Origin: Sphingobacterium cavernae
GTDB taxonomy: Bacteria > Bacteroidota > Bacteroidia > Sphingobacteriales > Sphingobacteriaceae
Length of the DNA stretch: 64,000 nucleotides
Assembly: GCF_008520265.1 (NCBI RefSeq)
Contig: NZ_VIQM01000016.1
Location: 18,756-82,755, forward strand
Reading direction: 5' to 3'
Of this stretch, positions 10,024-20,800 are shown in pieces. The position numbers were made by a program, and so were the translations under genes. How positions within the stretch are numbered: the stretch's first letter is position 1; every line of letters starts with the position of its first letter. The notes below the pieces were generated by a model. It saw nothing but the letters and a program-made list of their open reading frames with translations. It ran no database searches and was not told where the DNA came from.

Positions 10024-10692
10024 ATGGGAATAAATGGAAATACAAATAATACTTTAAACTCAACAAAAAAAAACCTATCAAGAAATAAGCGAATTCCAAA
10101 AATTCTTGAAAATCAAATTCTAAAGGCTTTATCTTATTATCCAGAGTTAAAGCGTACCAATATACGATTTGTTTTTACCCGAAAATTGAAGTCATCTATT
10201 ATGGCAGCTAGGCCTGTTGTTCATACCTTACTTGGCCCCAGGGGTAAAAGAGCATATGAAATCCTGATTAAACCCGTATTTAAATTGACGCATACCATAC
10301 AACCAATTCACCGTATATCCGATGAAGTCTTGATTGGATGGATAGGCCATGAGCTAGGACATATTATGGATTATGAACAGCGTTCTACATTCAGTGTAGC
10401 AAAATTTGGTTTATTATATTTGATTTCTAGACCTTATATCCGTAAAGCTGAACGTGTGGCTGATACTTTTGCTGTTAATCGAGGAATGGGATCCTATATT
10501 CTGGCAACAAAAGATTATATTTTGAGCAACAGTGAATTACCTCAGAAATACAAAGATAAAATAGCAAAGTTATATTTATCACCCGATGATATTGTAGAAT
10601 TGGTAGCTAAGATGGAAAAGAAAAAATCAAATGCAAATCGAGAAGAGCTAATAAAAGAAGAAACCGATATTGTGAAAGAAATTAAATCATAA
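10024..10692 (+). CDS. Putative HExGH zinc metallopeptidase-like protein
   Basis: About 222 residues. The start at 10024 (MGINGN) is chosen because an ATG follows a purine-rich AAAGGATTGAG stretch; the frame stays open upstream only from a TTG at 9991. The central motif GWIGHELGHIMDYEQRS contains HELGH, a HExxH zinc-binding signature with an Asp/Glu-rich continuation as in gluzincin-like proteases. A second conserved run, KAERVADTFAVNRG, could supply the third ligand (E or D). There is no signal peptide or clear membrane anchor, so it is probably cytosolic. The substrate is unknown. It is separated from the previous operon by the terminator. Confidence 0.6.
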   Translation: MGINGNTNNTLNSTKKNLSRNKRIPKILENQILKALSYYPELKRTNIRFVFTRKLKSSIMAARPVVHTLLGPRGKRAYEILIKPVFKLTHTIQPIHRISDEVLIGWIGHELGHIMDYEQRSTFSVAKFGLLYLISRPYIRKAERVADTFAVNRGMGSYILATKDYILSNSELPQKYKDKIAKLYLSPDDIVELVAKMEKKKSNANREELIKEETDIVKEIKS

Positions 10693-10723
10693 AATTTCTT
10701 ATACAATATCAGTTTACTACTAA

Positions 10724-12241
10724 TTATAAAGTCTTAATATAATTTTCAAATTCCTGGAAATCTTCTTCTTTCATGACACGAGGAATTTTTGTTTGTCCTC
10801 CCAACTTTTTAAATTTCTCACTCCAAGCGTAGAAATGCGTGACTGGTATTACATTTACCTGAATTTCATCTAACGCTTGATTTCTTGCTACTTTGTAATT
10901 TTTATTGGAATCTTTCAATTCTTGATCTAAAGTTTCTTTAATTTCCGAAGACACTAAGATCTTATCTGCTCCCAAATACCAACGATTAATGTTTTTATCG
11001 CCATCTTTTATCGAAGCAACCGTAAATTCACTAATGTGAAGATTAAATTTTTCTTCCAATTTCTGAATGGCATTATTCATTTGATGAACTGAAAGCTGTT
11101 CACCTACTACATTTAAAAAATGCTTGGTGCGTCCACTGATAATAATTTCAGCACGTTCTTTGTCTCTAAACATTACTGTATCACCAATCATATATCGCCA
11201 AGCCCCCGATACAGTAGAGATTAAAAGCACGTATTCCACATCTTCTTCTACTTGATCTATGGTCAGCACTTGCGCGGATGATTTAACAGAGCCGTCTTCA
11301 TCCATATTTTCGTCAACAAATGGTACAAATTCGAAAAAAACACCATTATTAACTATAAGTGCCATTCCGTTAGTATCTGGCCTTTTTTGAGTTGCTAGGT
11401 ATCCTTCAGATGCCAGATAAGTATCAATATAAATCATGGGATGCGCGAATAGTTTTTCAAAACTTTTGCGATAAGGACCAAATGCTACGCCCCCGGTCGT
11501 ATAGACACGCAAATTCGGCCAAATGTCATGAATTGTTTCAACCTTATTGTAACTAATAATTTCCTTCAATAAAATTTCAGACCACGATGGAATACCTGTC
11601 ATACTGCCAATATCCCAATTTTTAGCTGCTCTAATTATTTTACCAAGACGTTCATCCCATTCCTTACTAGCTGCAATGTGACGCCCAGGCTTATAAAATT
11701 TTCGAAACCATAAAGGAATATTGGCAGCTGATATACCACTAATTTCACCCTCTAAAAATCCATTGTTATGCTTCAATTGTGTACTACTACCAAGCATCAT
11801 AATATCCTTTTCGAAGAAATCAGCGGGTAAATCAAAGTTTTTAAGACTAAGAATTTGCTGAATGCCTGATTTTTTAATTGCATCAATCATGTCATCGGTA
11901 ACGGGAATAGCCTTACTATTACTAGTTGTGCCACTACTCAAAGCAAAATACCTCTGCCCTCCTGGCCAAGTAATATTTTCATGACCCTGATGAAGATAAT
12001 GCCACCACTGCTCATGAATTTTGTCGTAATCATAAATGGGAACTTCTGATTGAAAGGCTTTGATTGGGTCTGTTTCCAAAAGAATATTTGAAAAATTGTA
12101 TTTTCTTCCAAATGCTGTTTCTTTTGCTCTGTTGAGCAAAGAAAGCAAAACTTCTTGTTGCGCTTTTATTGGATTAGGATCTGAACTAATTATACCAGAA
12201 ACGCCAATTGCTCGTTTTATAATCTCACCAATTATTGCCAT
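10724..12241 (-). CDS. GH3-family acyl-adenylate/amido synthetase-like protein
   Basis: 505 residues matching the bacterial branch of the plant GH3 auxin-responsive family, an ANL-superfamily fold that adenylates a carboxylic acid and joins it to an amine. Visible signatures are FALSSGTTSNSKAIPVTDD (about 100-118, the ATP/AMP-binding P-loop-like motif), YIDTYLASEGYLA, and WRYMIGDTVMFRD followed by ISGRTKHFLNVVGE, the hinge/C-lobe signature. It is a single convergent gene relative to the metallopeptidase. Bacteroidota GH3 proteins are widespread, but their substrate is unknown, so only the fold and general chemistry can be claimed. Confidence 0.88.
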   Translation of the reverse strand: MAIIGEIIKRAIGVSGIISSDPNPIKAQQEVLLSLLNRAKETAFGRKYNFSNILLETDPIKAFQSEVPIYDYDKIHEQWWHYLHQGHENITWPGGQRYFALSSGTTSNSKAIPVTDDMIDAIKKSGIQQILSLKNFDLPADFFEKDIMMLGSSTQLKHNNGFLEGEISGISAANIPLWFRKFYKPGRHIAASKEWDERLGKIIRAAKNWDIGSMTGIPSWSEILLKEIISYNKVETIHDIWPNLRVYTTGGVAFGPYRKSFEKLFAHPMIYIDTYLASEGYLATQKRPDTNGMALIVNNGVFFEFVPFVDENMDEDGSVKSSAQVLTIDQVEEDVEYVLLISTVSGAWRYMIGDTVMFRDKERAEIIISGRTKHFLNVVGEQLSVHQMNNAIQKLEEKFNLHISEFTVASIKDGDKNINRWYLGADKILVSSEIKETLDQELKDSNKNYKVARNQALDEIQVNVIPVTHFYAWSEKFKKLGGQTKIPRVMKEEDFQEFENYIKTL

Positions 12242-12590
12242 AATATAGAATTTTACTATAGAACAATCAAATTTTATGGCGGTTGAGCTCTGTAAGTATA
12301 ATAGTAATTACTAATAAAATAATAGCACACTAATCATTATTATTCTTCCCAACAAAATATACTTACTGGAAATATAAAGAACCATATAAAAACTTCGTAT
12401 ACCCTTATTGTCATACAATACCATAACTCAGGATTCCTCATTTAATATAACCTAAAAATGCCTAAGACTGTTCTTAAGACATAAATACTTACATTTTTAA
12501 AATTCAAAATAGATGGTTCTTTAATTTGAATTAGAAAGGATCTTAATTACCTTAAATTTTAAAAAAATATTTTTCAATTTAAGAATGGAC
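12242..12590. other. 349-bp intergenic region
   Basis: An AT-rich spacer upstream of the GH3 gene and downstream of the LytTR gene. The only clear structure is CTTAAATT (12551-12558) facing AATTTAAG (12576-12583), a weak hairpin just past the stop of the LytTR gene. No reading frame of note. Confidence 0.5.
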
Positions 12591-13541
12591 TTATTTATAA
12601 TTTTTCAATTCTTGATGTACGCTATCTTTAAAATTTCGGCTTATAAAAAGATATGACTGTCTTTTGTTCCTATTAGAAGTATATCCCTCATTAAAAGATT
12701 TTATATGCTTATACTTTTCTTCCAGGTCATCTTTAAGTGTTATATATTCTTGGTTACCTTTCTTTACTATTCCTTTAATAAAAAATTTATTTATCCAAAT
12801 CCACCTGTTGCATTGCAGCATAAAATCACTGTTTTTCAGCTCATTAATAATATCCCTATTTTCATAAGACTCCCAGGTGCCATCATGTTTAAATATTATT
12901 GTGGATTCTTTATTTACCTTTAAAACCGCTAGATTTAATTCAAGCTCAGCAAATTCTCTTTTAAAATCATTTGAAGACCACAAATCATTTTTGATCTCTA
13001 TTTTTTCATTATTTTGAGACTTTAGAGTTTCTTCATTAGTATTATTTAACTCGATCTGATCATGGCTACCTATTTTTGAACTTGTTTTACTAGTTTTTAA
13101 GATTCTATTTTGATCGTAAAAATAGTATACCAAGAGCCCTAGTGTGGTAATACATAAAATATTAATTACCATGTAGTATTCAGTTTGCATGTAGCCACTA
13201 CTATTAAAATCTAGATTTAATAAGGAAAAAATAATTTCCATCAATGTTGTAAAGACAAAAATCGGAAATAATATCCCTACAGCTAACCTTGTTACAATAA
13301 ATAGTAATATGTGTTGATTTTCAGAATGATGAATATTATGGTGAAACCTTAAGGAGAGTTTAAAGTAGTAATACAATAAGCCAACACCAATTAGGAACAT
13401 ATACCAGAATTGAAAACTCTGCATTGCTTTTAATATAGGAATTGATTGACGCGCAACTAGGATATAAAACGACAAAATTGTAGATAATATTAAAAGTATA
13501 ATGTTAATATGAATTTTTCTACACATAAAATATGCTGCCAT
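12591..13541 (-). CDS. Membrane-anchored LytTR-type DNA-binding regulator
   Basis: 316 residues. The N-terminal half has four hydrophobic segments (about 11-28, 42-60, 83-106 and 122-142). A charged linker follows. The C-terminal ~100 residues have the LytTR pattern: IFKHDGTWESYENRDIINEL, then a hydrophobic and aromatic run (NRWIWINKFFIKGI) and EYITLKDD. A LytTR domain binds direct repeats upstream of target genes. The direct repeat ATGCATTTGRGG at 13699-13730, ahead of the next gene, is a possible site. There is no sensor kinase beside it. Assignment rests on the domain pattern, not a computed match. Confidence 0.6.
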   Translation of the reverse strand: MAAYFMCRKIHINIILLILSTILSFYILVARQSIPILKAMQSFQFWYMFLIGVGLLYYYFKLSLRFHHNIHHSENQHILLFIVTRLAVGILFPIFVFTTLMEIIFSLLNLDFNSSGYMQTEYYMVINILCITTLGLLVYYFYDQNRILKTSKTSSKIGSHDQIELNNTNEETLKSQNNEKIEIKNDLWSSNDFKREFAELELNLAVLKVNKESTIIFKHDGTWESYENRDIINELKNSDFMLQCNRWIWINKFFIKGIVKKGNQEYITLKDDLEEKYKHIKSFNEGYTSNRNKRQSYLFISRNFKDSVHQELKNYK

Positions 13542-13698
13542 AGGTTAGAAGTATTAAAATATAATTAAATAATATACTTTTAACAAATTTTTCCCAATAA
13601 AACCTAATCAGTATTTAACTAAAGTAAGTTCCAAAATTGTATTTGAGTAGAATTCTATTTCCAAAAATATTTGAAATTTTCATCCTATCATTGATAAC

Positions 13699-13730
13699 AT
13701 GCATTTGGGGATAAAATAATGCATTTGAGG
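13699..13730. promoter_or_regulatory. Direct repeat, possible regulator-binding site
   Basis: ATGCATTTGGGG (13699-13710) and ATGCATTTGAGG (13719-13730) are spaced 20 bp apart, about two helical turns, in the divergent region between the LytTR gene and the small gene at 13815. Spacing and position fit a dimeric activator such as LytTR. Binding is inferred. Confidence 0.4.
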
Positions 13731-13814
13731 CTATAATCCGAGATGCAGAATAGATTATTGGGGGCCATGAGTGCTAATTTTATCCTAATAATTTCATTTC
13801 AAAACAACTACATT

Positions 13815-14237
13815 ATGGAAAAACACCCATTAACAAATCTCGGAATTGCTCAGCTAATAGCTGAACTTTACGCTTTAAATGACGCTCAATTGCAAGTAGA
13901 AATTGATTCAATTCTATTAGATTTTGACAGCTGGATATTAAATCATATTGAGCTAAATATTCATCAGCAAAATTATCTCTCGCAGCTTCCTGTTGAAGTA
14001 AAAACTTGCATTCAGGTACAAGTAGCTAATAGTATGACTCTACGCTCACCTATTATTTTTACCAAAGCTGTTCCAATGTCGAATCCATCTGATCCAGAAC
14101 CTCCTAAAGAAGGAAGGGGAAAGCTAATTGGACTTAAAAGTACTACAGCTAATAATTATAATAGTGTTATTGGATTAGTAAATCAAGACATACTTGAAAT
14201 TGATATTAGTTACGCTAAAGAAGAGGATATCAAGTAA
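13815..14237 (+). CDS. Small protein of unknown function
   Basis: 140 residues from the ATG at 13815 (MEKHPLTNLGIAQLIAE); a longer frame opens at 13743, but the extra 24 residues look untranslated. The N-terminal half is helical and leucine-rich; the C-terminal half is low-complexity with a Pro/Glu patch (SDPEPPKEGRG). There is no signal peptide and no family I recognise. The gene is followed directly by a strong terminator, so it is monocistronic. It sits near the Crp/MauE/SusCD group, and a link to that group is only a guess. Confidence 0.6.
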   Translation: MEKHPLTNLGIAQLIAELYALNDAQLQVEIDSILLDFDSWILNHIELNIHQQNYLSQLPVEVKTCIQVQVANSMTLRSPIIFTKAVPMSNPSDPEPPKEGRGKLIGLKSTTANNYNSVIGLVNQDILEIDISYAKEEDIK

Positions 14238-14246
14238 ACAACGAAT

Positions 14247-14283
14247 TTTAGCTGGGAGATTGATTTAATATCTCCCAGCTAAA
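14247..14283. terminator. Strong hairpin terminator
   Basis: TTTAGCTGGGAGAT (14247-14260) is the exact reverse complement of ATCTCCCAGCTAAA (14270-14283), a 14-bp perfect stem with a 9-nt loop just after the stop of the small gene. Confidence 0.85.
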
Positions 14284-14744
14284 TTCTTACTGAGGAACAC
14301 TTAATAGAAGGCCGCAATAGTATTAAATAATTTCTTATAAATTACTTTTTATACTGTAATCTAGAACCTAAAATATCATGGATTTATTAAAAAGTTACAC
14401 CTATGATTTGATGAAGATCTGTGAAAATGTAATTTTTTATTAGGTGATTAAGGGTAAATTATATTTACTTAAAAGTTCTGTAAAATAATTACTAGAAATA
14501 ATACTTATTAAGTATCTATAGATTTTTCAATAATCATGTTAATGAAAAGGAGTCATCATTTAAAGCACTGATTTTCTTTAGGGAAAGAAGAACTTAAAAT
14601 TTTCGAAATTAAATAAATAAAAATTCACAACATTCTTTTTTTAAGCATTTCTTAATTAAGCGCTGAGCTATCAGATCGAGCATCAATCTTTAATTACTTA
14701 AAAGATAAAAACTAAAAAATAGAACCAAATAAAAACCATCAAAA
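14284..14744. other. 461-bp intergenic region
   Basis: AT-rich spacer upstream of the Crp-like regulator. No convincing reading frame, repeat or hairpin was found. Confidence 0.5.
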
Positions 14745-15356
14745 ATGGTAGTTATAAGAAATAACAATCCTACATTTCGAGCACTTTTAGCTTTTTGGAA
14801 AAAGCATAGTACTATTGAAATGCATCACATAGAGTGGATAAAGGAAAATATAGAAATAATAAAACCACTTTCTAAGGGAGATATTATCTACTTACAGGGT
14901 CAAAAGCAAAAATATGTCTATTTCGTATCCCATGGCGCAATTGCAAGAATTATTTATGATTCGAATTACAGAATACACATACTAAGTATAGCACTGCCTG
15001 AAATGGCTTTAATGAGTACTGTACATTTATTTAGTTCCACTCCTTCCGTAGGTAATATCATTGCACTACATCCAAATACTAGAATTATTAAAATTCCATA
15101 TAAAGCACTAAAACATGTACAGCAGGATATTCCAGAAGTCAATACATTAGTCAGCATACTGAATAACAAAAAGAAAAAACAACTGGCTCAACTACGTATT
15201 TTGAGTAGCATCAGCAGCACAATCGACAGATACTTATATTTTGCTGAAAACATGAAAAATCTAAAAGCTTCATTAACCCATAAAAAAGCGGCACAGCTAT
15301 TAGGAATATCAATAAACTCAATTTACCGGGCATTAATTAAATGGAGAAATAGATAA
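14745..15356 (+). CDS. Crp/Fnr family transcriptional regulator
   Basis: 203 residues. The first ~125 residues are a cyclic-nucleotide-binding-type beta-roll: IKPLSKGDIIYLQGQKQKYV, the glycine turn, then a hydrophobic dimerisation helix. The C-terminus is a compact winged helix ending in SLTHKKAAQLLGISINSIYRAL, a recognisable helix-turn-helix. The phosphate-binding-cassette residues of true cAMP receptors are not obvious, as in many Bacteroidota homologues, so the ligand is unknown. It opens the group containing a MauE-like protein and a Cys peptide and may regulate it. Confidence 0.78.
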   Translation: MVVIRNNNPTFRALLAFWKKHSTIEMHHIEWIKENIEIIKPLSKGDIIYLQGQKQKYVYFVSHGAIARIIYDSNYRIHILSIALPEMALMSTVHLFSSTPSVGNIIALHPNTRIIKIPYKALKHVQQDIPEVNTLVSILNNKKKKQLAQLRILSSISSTIDRYLYFAENMKNLKASLTHKKAAQLLGISINSIYRALIKWRNR

Positions 15357-15457
15357 AGTACTCTAAATTAATCCCATTAGTGAGTAGTTTTTTCATATGA
15401 TACAGTTTCGAAATTTGAATTATAGGTCCTATCTCCTATTTTATAAAATTAGAAACT

Positions 15458-15895
15458 ATGAAAAAACAGACATATATACTTGTAGCTATTACGTTTCTTT
15501 TACTAATACTATGGGTTCCAGTTAGTTTAAACAAGATTGCTGATTTTGAAACTTTCAAGAACAATATTTATAATCAGCCATTTAACAAATACGTAGCTAA
15601 ATTTATTATTTACAGTATTCCATTATTAGAAATTACTACAGTAATATTAATTGTCGTTCCAAAATATAGGTTGTGGGGATTCATATTATCGACTTTATTA
15701 ATGAGCGTGTTTACATTATATATTGCTGCAGCGCTGCTAAATGTTTGGGATAAATTACCATGTGGCTGTGGCCTTATAATTTCTGGAATGAACTGGGATG
15801 AACATCTATTATTCAACTCAATCTTTTTAATCCTGAGTGTGACAGCTTGGTATATACAGTTCTCACTTCAAAAAACATCTTCAATTAAATTATAA
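15458..15895 (+). CDS. MauE/DoxX-family redox-associated membrane protein
   Basis: 145 residues with four predicted transmembrane segments (about 5-24, 46-67, 73-96 and 115-137). A conserved-looking LPCGCGLIISGMNW run sits in a loop, with Cys residues placed as in MauE/DoxX-like electron-transfer proteins. Such proteins are thought to pass reducing equivalents across the inner membrane to periplasmic thioredoxins. The TlpA-like gene at the far end of the convergent operon (21082-22125) is a plausible partner, as is the Cys-containing peptide gene just downstream. Confidence 0.72.
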   Translation: MKKQTYILVAITFLLLILWVPVSLNKIADFETFKNNIYNQPFNKYVAKFIIYSIPLLEITTVILIVVPKYRLWGFILSTLLMSVFTLYIAAALLNVWDKLPCGCGLIISGMNWDEHLLFNSIFLILSVTAWYIQFSLQKTSSIKL

Positions 15896-16106
15896 AATAT
15901 CATCAATGAAAATAAAACTTCGGAATCTAGATTCTAGGTTAATTTAGGTAAAGGGCATCGCCAGCCAAATGGTTTTCAGAATATCCAAATGTGAACTTTC
16001 AGGCATCGAACAAAAAATGAGAGTTGTTGGATAACAAAAATGGACTATCCTATTAGATAGCCCAAATAAGCAAATAAAATTTTACTAACAATGTAAATCA
16101 AACACT

Positions 16107-16424
16107 ATGAAAAACATTAAAAACTATGCAATGGCTTTGGTAGCCTTAGTCATTGCTGCTACAAGTCTGACGCTTATGTCATTTGTTAAAAAGGAACAAT
16201 CTTCGAACTGGTATCCTGTGAATACTTCTGGTATCATTTCATCAACTCCACTATCTTCCCCGCCAAGTAATAGCCCTGATGATCCATGTAGTACTGCTAA
16301 AAACACCGATATGTGCGCGATAGAAATTGAATTGAACCCAGCAAATCCCTTCCCAACATCTGTTACTCAAGCTCAAACCGATCATAATGTAACCGATGAA
16401 GCATATAGCCGATTAGTTGAGTAA
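16107..16424 (+). CDS. Small exported Cys-containing protein, DUF6520-like
   Basis: 105 residues. It starts MKNIKNYAMALVALVIAATS, a signal-peptide-like helix, then a short mature part with a WYPV motif, a Ser/Pro-rich linker and two cysteines in DPCSTAKNTDMCAIEIE. This pattern (signal, aromatic Y/W, paired Cys with CAI) resembles the small DUF6520 proteins that sit beside MauE-like and SusCD genes in Sphingobacteriaceae. The function of that family is unknown. The two Cys could form one disulfide maintained by the nearby redox proteins. The family label is from memory of the pattern. Confidence 0.6.
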   Translation: MKNIKNYAMALVALVIAATSLTLMSFVKKEQSSNWYPVNTSGIISSTPLSSPPSNSPDDPCSTAKNTDMCAIEIELNPANPFPTSVTQAQTDHNVTDEAYSRLVE

Positions 16425-16434
16425 AAATTAAAAG

Positions 16435-16460
16435 AGAGCTCCAATAAAATTTGGAGCTCT
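16435..16460. terminator. Bidirectional terminator between convergent operons
   Basis: AGAGCTCCAA (16435-16444) and TTGGAGCTCT (16451-16460) form a perfect 10-bp stem with a 6-nt loop. T-rich sequence follows on the plus side and A/T-rich sequence on the other. It lies between the peptide gene and the end of the convergent SusD gene. Confidence 0.85.
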
Positions 16461-16468
16461 TCCTTTAA

Positions 16469-17848
16469 TTATCTTATATTTTGTTGCACTCCAGAAAATT
16501 TAATGACATATTCAGGAATTGGCATAGTATACCTATTATCAAATGGAGGAAGTGTATAAATTTGATTATCTAATTTCCTTGTTAATATCATTTTTGCACC
16601 AGAGGTGTTATTAAATCTTTTCAAGTCTTCCCATCTATTTGATCGCAAGACCATTTCTTTACGCTTTTCTTTCAATATCAATTCTATCAATTGATCTTTA
16701 GAAACTTCATATTGAGGAACATAACTTAATTTATTTATTCGTTTAATTTTCAGATTATTATACAATGATAATGCTACATCTAATTTATCAATTCTTGCGG
16801 CTGCTTCCATTCCAATTACATAAACTTCATTAAGTGATATTCCAGAGAACATAAACAAATTACCTACATAACTACCTTTGAAAGTCTTATTTCCGAGTCC
16901 ATTATCTCTAAAAAACATTCCCAATCTAAGATCATCATTAGAGTATGTTACTAATAAATTTGTATCAATACATAATCTACTTTGAGCTAATGCTGAGATA
17001 GATGGTTGCCATGAATTAAATAGAATTTCTTTATTATTTAAACCATATGCAGGAAATGGATAAGATCTAGATGCATCTAATTCATTATAATCAATTAATT
17101 CAGCATTCATTTTTAAGCAAAGATCTGCATTATGAAAAGCTTTCTCATAATCTTGAAAATACAAATATACTCTTGCCAAAAGTGCCAATACACTTTGTTT
17201 TGATGGTCTTTCAATATTATATTTAGAGTCATCAAATAAAGTTTGAGCATTATTTAAATCTTCAATTATAAAATCATAAGCTGCTTTTACGTTTTCACGT
17301 GTTACTGGTATAGTAATATCTGATTCTTTTCTTAGAGGTATTCCAATTTTGTTACTTAAATCCTGTGATTCGGAACCATACTCACCAAACAAAACTAAAA
17401 TATTAAAGTGGTTCCATGCACGATGAAATAACGCTCTTGCCATCACATCGTTCCATTTCTTTTGATCATTTTCTGATGGCACAATCTTATTCAAACCTTC
17501 AATCGCAATGTTAGAATAAAATATCCGCTCATACCCATTATCCCAATCTGCTGATTGAGTTCCTTCGAAAATCTCCTTATCCCATATATATACATTACGT
17601 TGAAAGGGTGTAACAATCGTTTCCCACGAGCTTTTGGTTAAAAAATAATCATCACTTGAAATTAGTGCGAGAGACTGTGAACCCTTCTCATTAAATATCG
17701 CTACACGATCAAGTAAAGCTTCAAAATCTTCTATAGTTGATAATACAACCAGATTTTTAGCAGGTTTTATATCTAAGAAACCTTGTGAGCAACTTAGGGT
17801 CAAAATACTAGTTATGAACATATATAATATTTTCTTAATCATAATCAT
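16469..17848 (-). CDS. SusD/RagB family lipoprotein (second uptake locus)
   Basis: 459 residues with a lipoprotein signal (YMFITSILTLSCSQGFLDIKP), where the Cys and the FLDIKP run mark the SusD start. Helical TPR-like repeats follow, and the family pattern ILKEKRKEMVLRSNRWEDLKRFN appears near the end. Its mate is the SusC gene just upstream (5 bp apart). It is the last gene of a TlpA-SusC-SusD operon. The ligand is unknown. Confidence 0.9.
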   Translation of the reverse strand: MIMIKKILYMFITSILTLSCSQGFLDIKPAKNLVVLSTIEDFEALLDRVAIFNEKGSQSLALISSDDYFLTKSSWETIVTPFQRNVYIWDKEIFEGTQSADWDNGYERIFYSNIAIEGLNKIVPSENDQKKWNDVMARALFHRAWNHFNILVLFGEYGSESQDLSNKIGIPLRKESDITIPVTRENVKAAYDFIIEDLNNAQTLFDDSKYNIERPSKQSVLALLARVYLYFQDYEKAFHNADLCLKMNAELIDYNELDASRSYPFPAYGLNNKEILFNSWQPSISALAQSRLCIDTNLLVTYSNDDLRLGMFFRDNGLGNKTFKGSYVGNLFMFSGISLNEVYVIGMEAAARIDKLDVALSLYNNLKIKRINKLSYVPQYEVSKDQLIELILKEKRKEMVLRSNRWEDLKRFNNTSGAKMILTRKLDNQIYTLPPFDNRYTMPIPEYVIKFSGVQQNIR

Positions 17849-17853
17849 ATAAT

Positions 17854-20800
17854 TTAAAAGTTAGCTCTTAATCCTAATGAAAACTGTTTGGGAGGATTAT
17901 AGTAGTAAAGATGATATTCTGGATCTAAACCTTGTTTATTTTTTGTCCAAATCAAACCAAGATTTTCCATTACCCCTATTACATCTAACTTAAATAAGTT
18001 ATTCTTTAAGGGCAAACTATAATTTATCTGAATACTTTGTAACCTAATATAATCTCCTCTCTCAACTAATACATCAGAATTCATATAATATAGTTCTCTA
18101 TTACGATCAACTGTAGTAGGAATTGCAGGTATATATGTTTTATCTTCATCCCCTGGTTGCTGCCAACGTAAATAATAATCGTTATGCATATTCCAACTAT
18201 CTAAAAGTTCTTGGTAATTTATAGAGCTTCTCCTAAAATTGTACTTACCTTTCCAAAGAATCAATGCACTTAAGGATAGCTGTTTGTAACTCAATACAGC
18301 TCGAAATGAACCATTCCATATTGGAAAACTGCTTCCTATATTAATAAGGTTTTCAGGAAGAAACTTGGGAACATTAGTATAATTAGTAGTCAGATTACCT
18401 TCTTCCATAATTAATGGGGCTCCAGTTTGGCTATCAAGCCCATACCAAGGAAATGCATAAAATATATCACGTGACTTGCCTGCAACGGCAGGAACGATAT
18501 ATTGAAAATAGTCTTGTATACCCAATGGTACAACGTTATAATCGACTACTTTATTCCAATTTTTACTAATACTAAAATCAGTATCAATTATGAGGTTATT
18601 CCCTATGTTATTTTTGCTAAACAATCTTACATCAAAACCTGAACTTTCAAATTTGCCATAATTGATCATTTGTTTAACTCCCGATAAAATTGGATTGATT
18701 CCTGTAGTAGGATCTGCTTCTTTTAAGCCCATAAGATCGTATGCATCCTTCTTGAAAAAATCTATACTTCCACCTAATGAACGTTTTAGTAGTGCCCAAT
18801 CTACACCAATATTCCAGGAAAGTACACGTTCCCATTTAAGTTGTGGATTTCCTGCGGTTTTTAAAAGTGCCTCTCTTAATCCAGTACTACTATTAGTTGT
18901 AAATACTGCTGTTGGATAAGCTGTCGCATTCTTGTTGATATTACCATTCTCCCCTATTGTAGCTCTTAATTTTAATTCTGACAACTTTGAATTATTCAAG
19001 AATTTTTCATTGTGTAAAAGCCAGCCAGAAGCTAAAGACCATAATGGAACTCCTTTCTGATTGGTTTTTACGCCAAATAAATTAGAACCATCCCAGCGCA
19101 AACTAGTTGTTAATAAATATCTGTTATCCCACATCAGCGTTCCTAAGCCATAATAAGAAATAAACCTATCTGTAAGCTCATAGATTTGACTATTTGATGA
19201 AGGGATTCGTTGAGCTCCATCAGGATTCACTGTATAGTATTTGGTATAATCAAATATATTTTGCCCTATATAATTATCCTTACTGAAATTATACAATATC
19301 TGTAAAGGATCAAATATGGAAATATATGAGCTAATTTCACCTCCAACTAAAGAATTTATCGAAAGTTTATTAAATATATTTTTATTAAAATCCAGTTGCA
19401 TACGCCCACCATACTTACGCGAAGAATCAACAGTTTTATGTCTTATAGCACCATTTGGAATAATGAATGAACCAGGACCTTGCATAAATCTGTTGACTAA
19501 GTTTCTTGTATAATACGAATCTGCAGTAAAATGATTAATTCTGTCCCCATTTGTGCTATTAAATATATAATTAGCTGAGATCGTTAAATCTTTTGATAAC
19601 TTATAATTTAAATTGCTAAACATTCGAATGGAATTATTTTTATAAGTATTATCTCTAATATCTAGTTCTTCCAAGGGACTAAATAACCAATCTCTATTAT
19701 GAGATTGATTAAATGAATCTAAAAAGAATGGGTTAAATGCAATTGCGCTTCTAGTTGGTTCTCCATTAATATCAATCAGAGATGCATAAGGGTATATCAT
19801 ATTCTTATCTGCTGGAACTATTCCTGACTGATCAAATAACGATACACTATTATTTCGTTCCATTCTATGGATATAATCTATCGAAAACTGTGCTTCAAAT
19901 TTAGATGTGATCCTTATCTTATTATCTACCCTTAGTGATAGTCTTGAATTAGAATTCCCTACCAAAACAGGTTTAACATCATCATAACCAATAGAGAACA
20001 GGTAGCTATGTAAGGATGAGCCTCCACTCATATTAATATTCATTATTTTATCTATGGCATTTTGATATAAGTATTGATCTGCTTGCTTTCTTATATCCTG
20101 TTCCATAAATTTTGATTTTTCAAATTGAAATTCGTTTTCATCAATTAGGCCCTTATGCTTTTTGGACAATAGATGTACATATGGAGATAACAATATTGTT
20201 TTTTCATCACGATAATAATTTCGATTAAACATAATTTCCTCGAAACCCATATATTCAGGAGCAGATATAAATCTATTGTTAGCATATAAATTAGGTTTAT
20301 TACTGATACGAGTTGTAAATAATGCATTTATTGATTTACTTTCTCCTATTTTAGATTGTTTGAGCTGAATTACGATAACACCATTTGCGGACTTAGCCCC
20401 CCAAATTGCAGATGCGGAAGCATCTTTTAAAAAAGATATCGATTCAATGTCATTGGGATTAATGTCAGATAATTTGCCTTCAAAGGGAAAATTGTTAACA
20501 ATAATTAATGGTCGAGCATCACTCATTAACGTACTCATACCTCTTAACCGCAGTGAAACATCCGTTTTCCCTCCTTCTGTTTGCATTGCTGCTCTCCGAT
20601 CCAAAGCAAGTGATCCAGAAAGTCCATCCAATCTATCTAGAATATTCGATGAGAGTGATTGATTTAACTTTTTTTTATCAAAAATCTCAAAAGATCCTGC
20701 CGCACGTTCCTTAGGTATCAAAGTATATCCCGTAGCGTATACAGCTACCTCTTGGATTTCTCCTTCATTCCTTTCCAAATGAATAATTAATTCGTCCAAT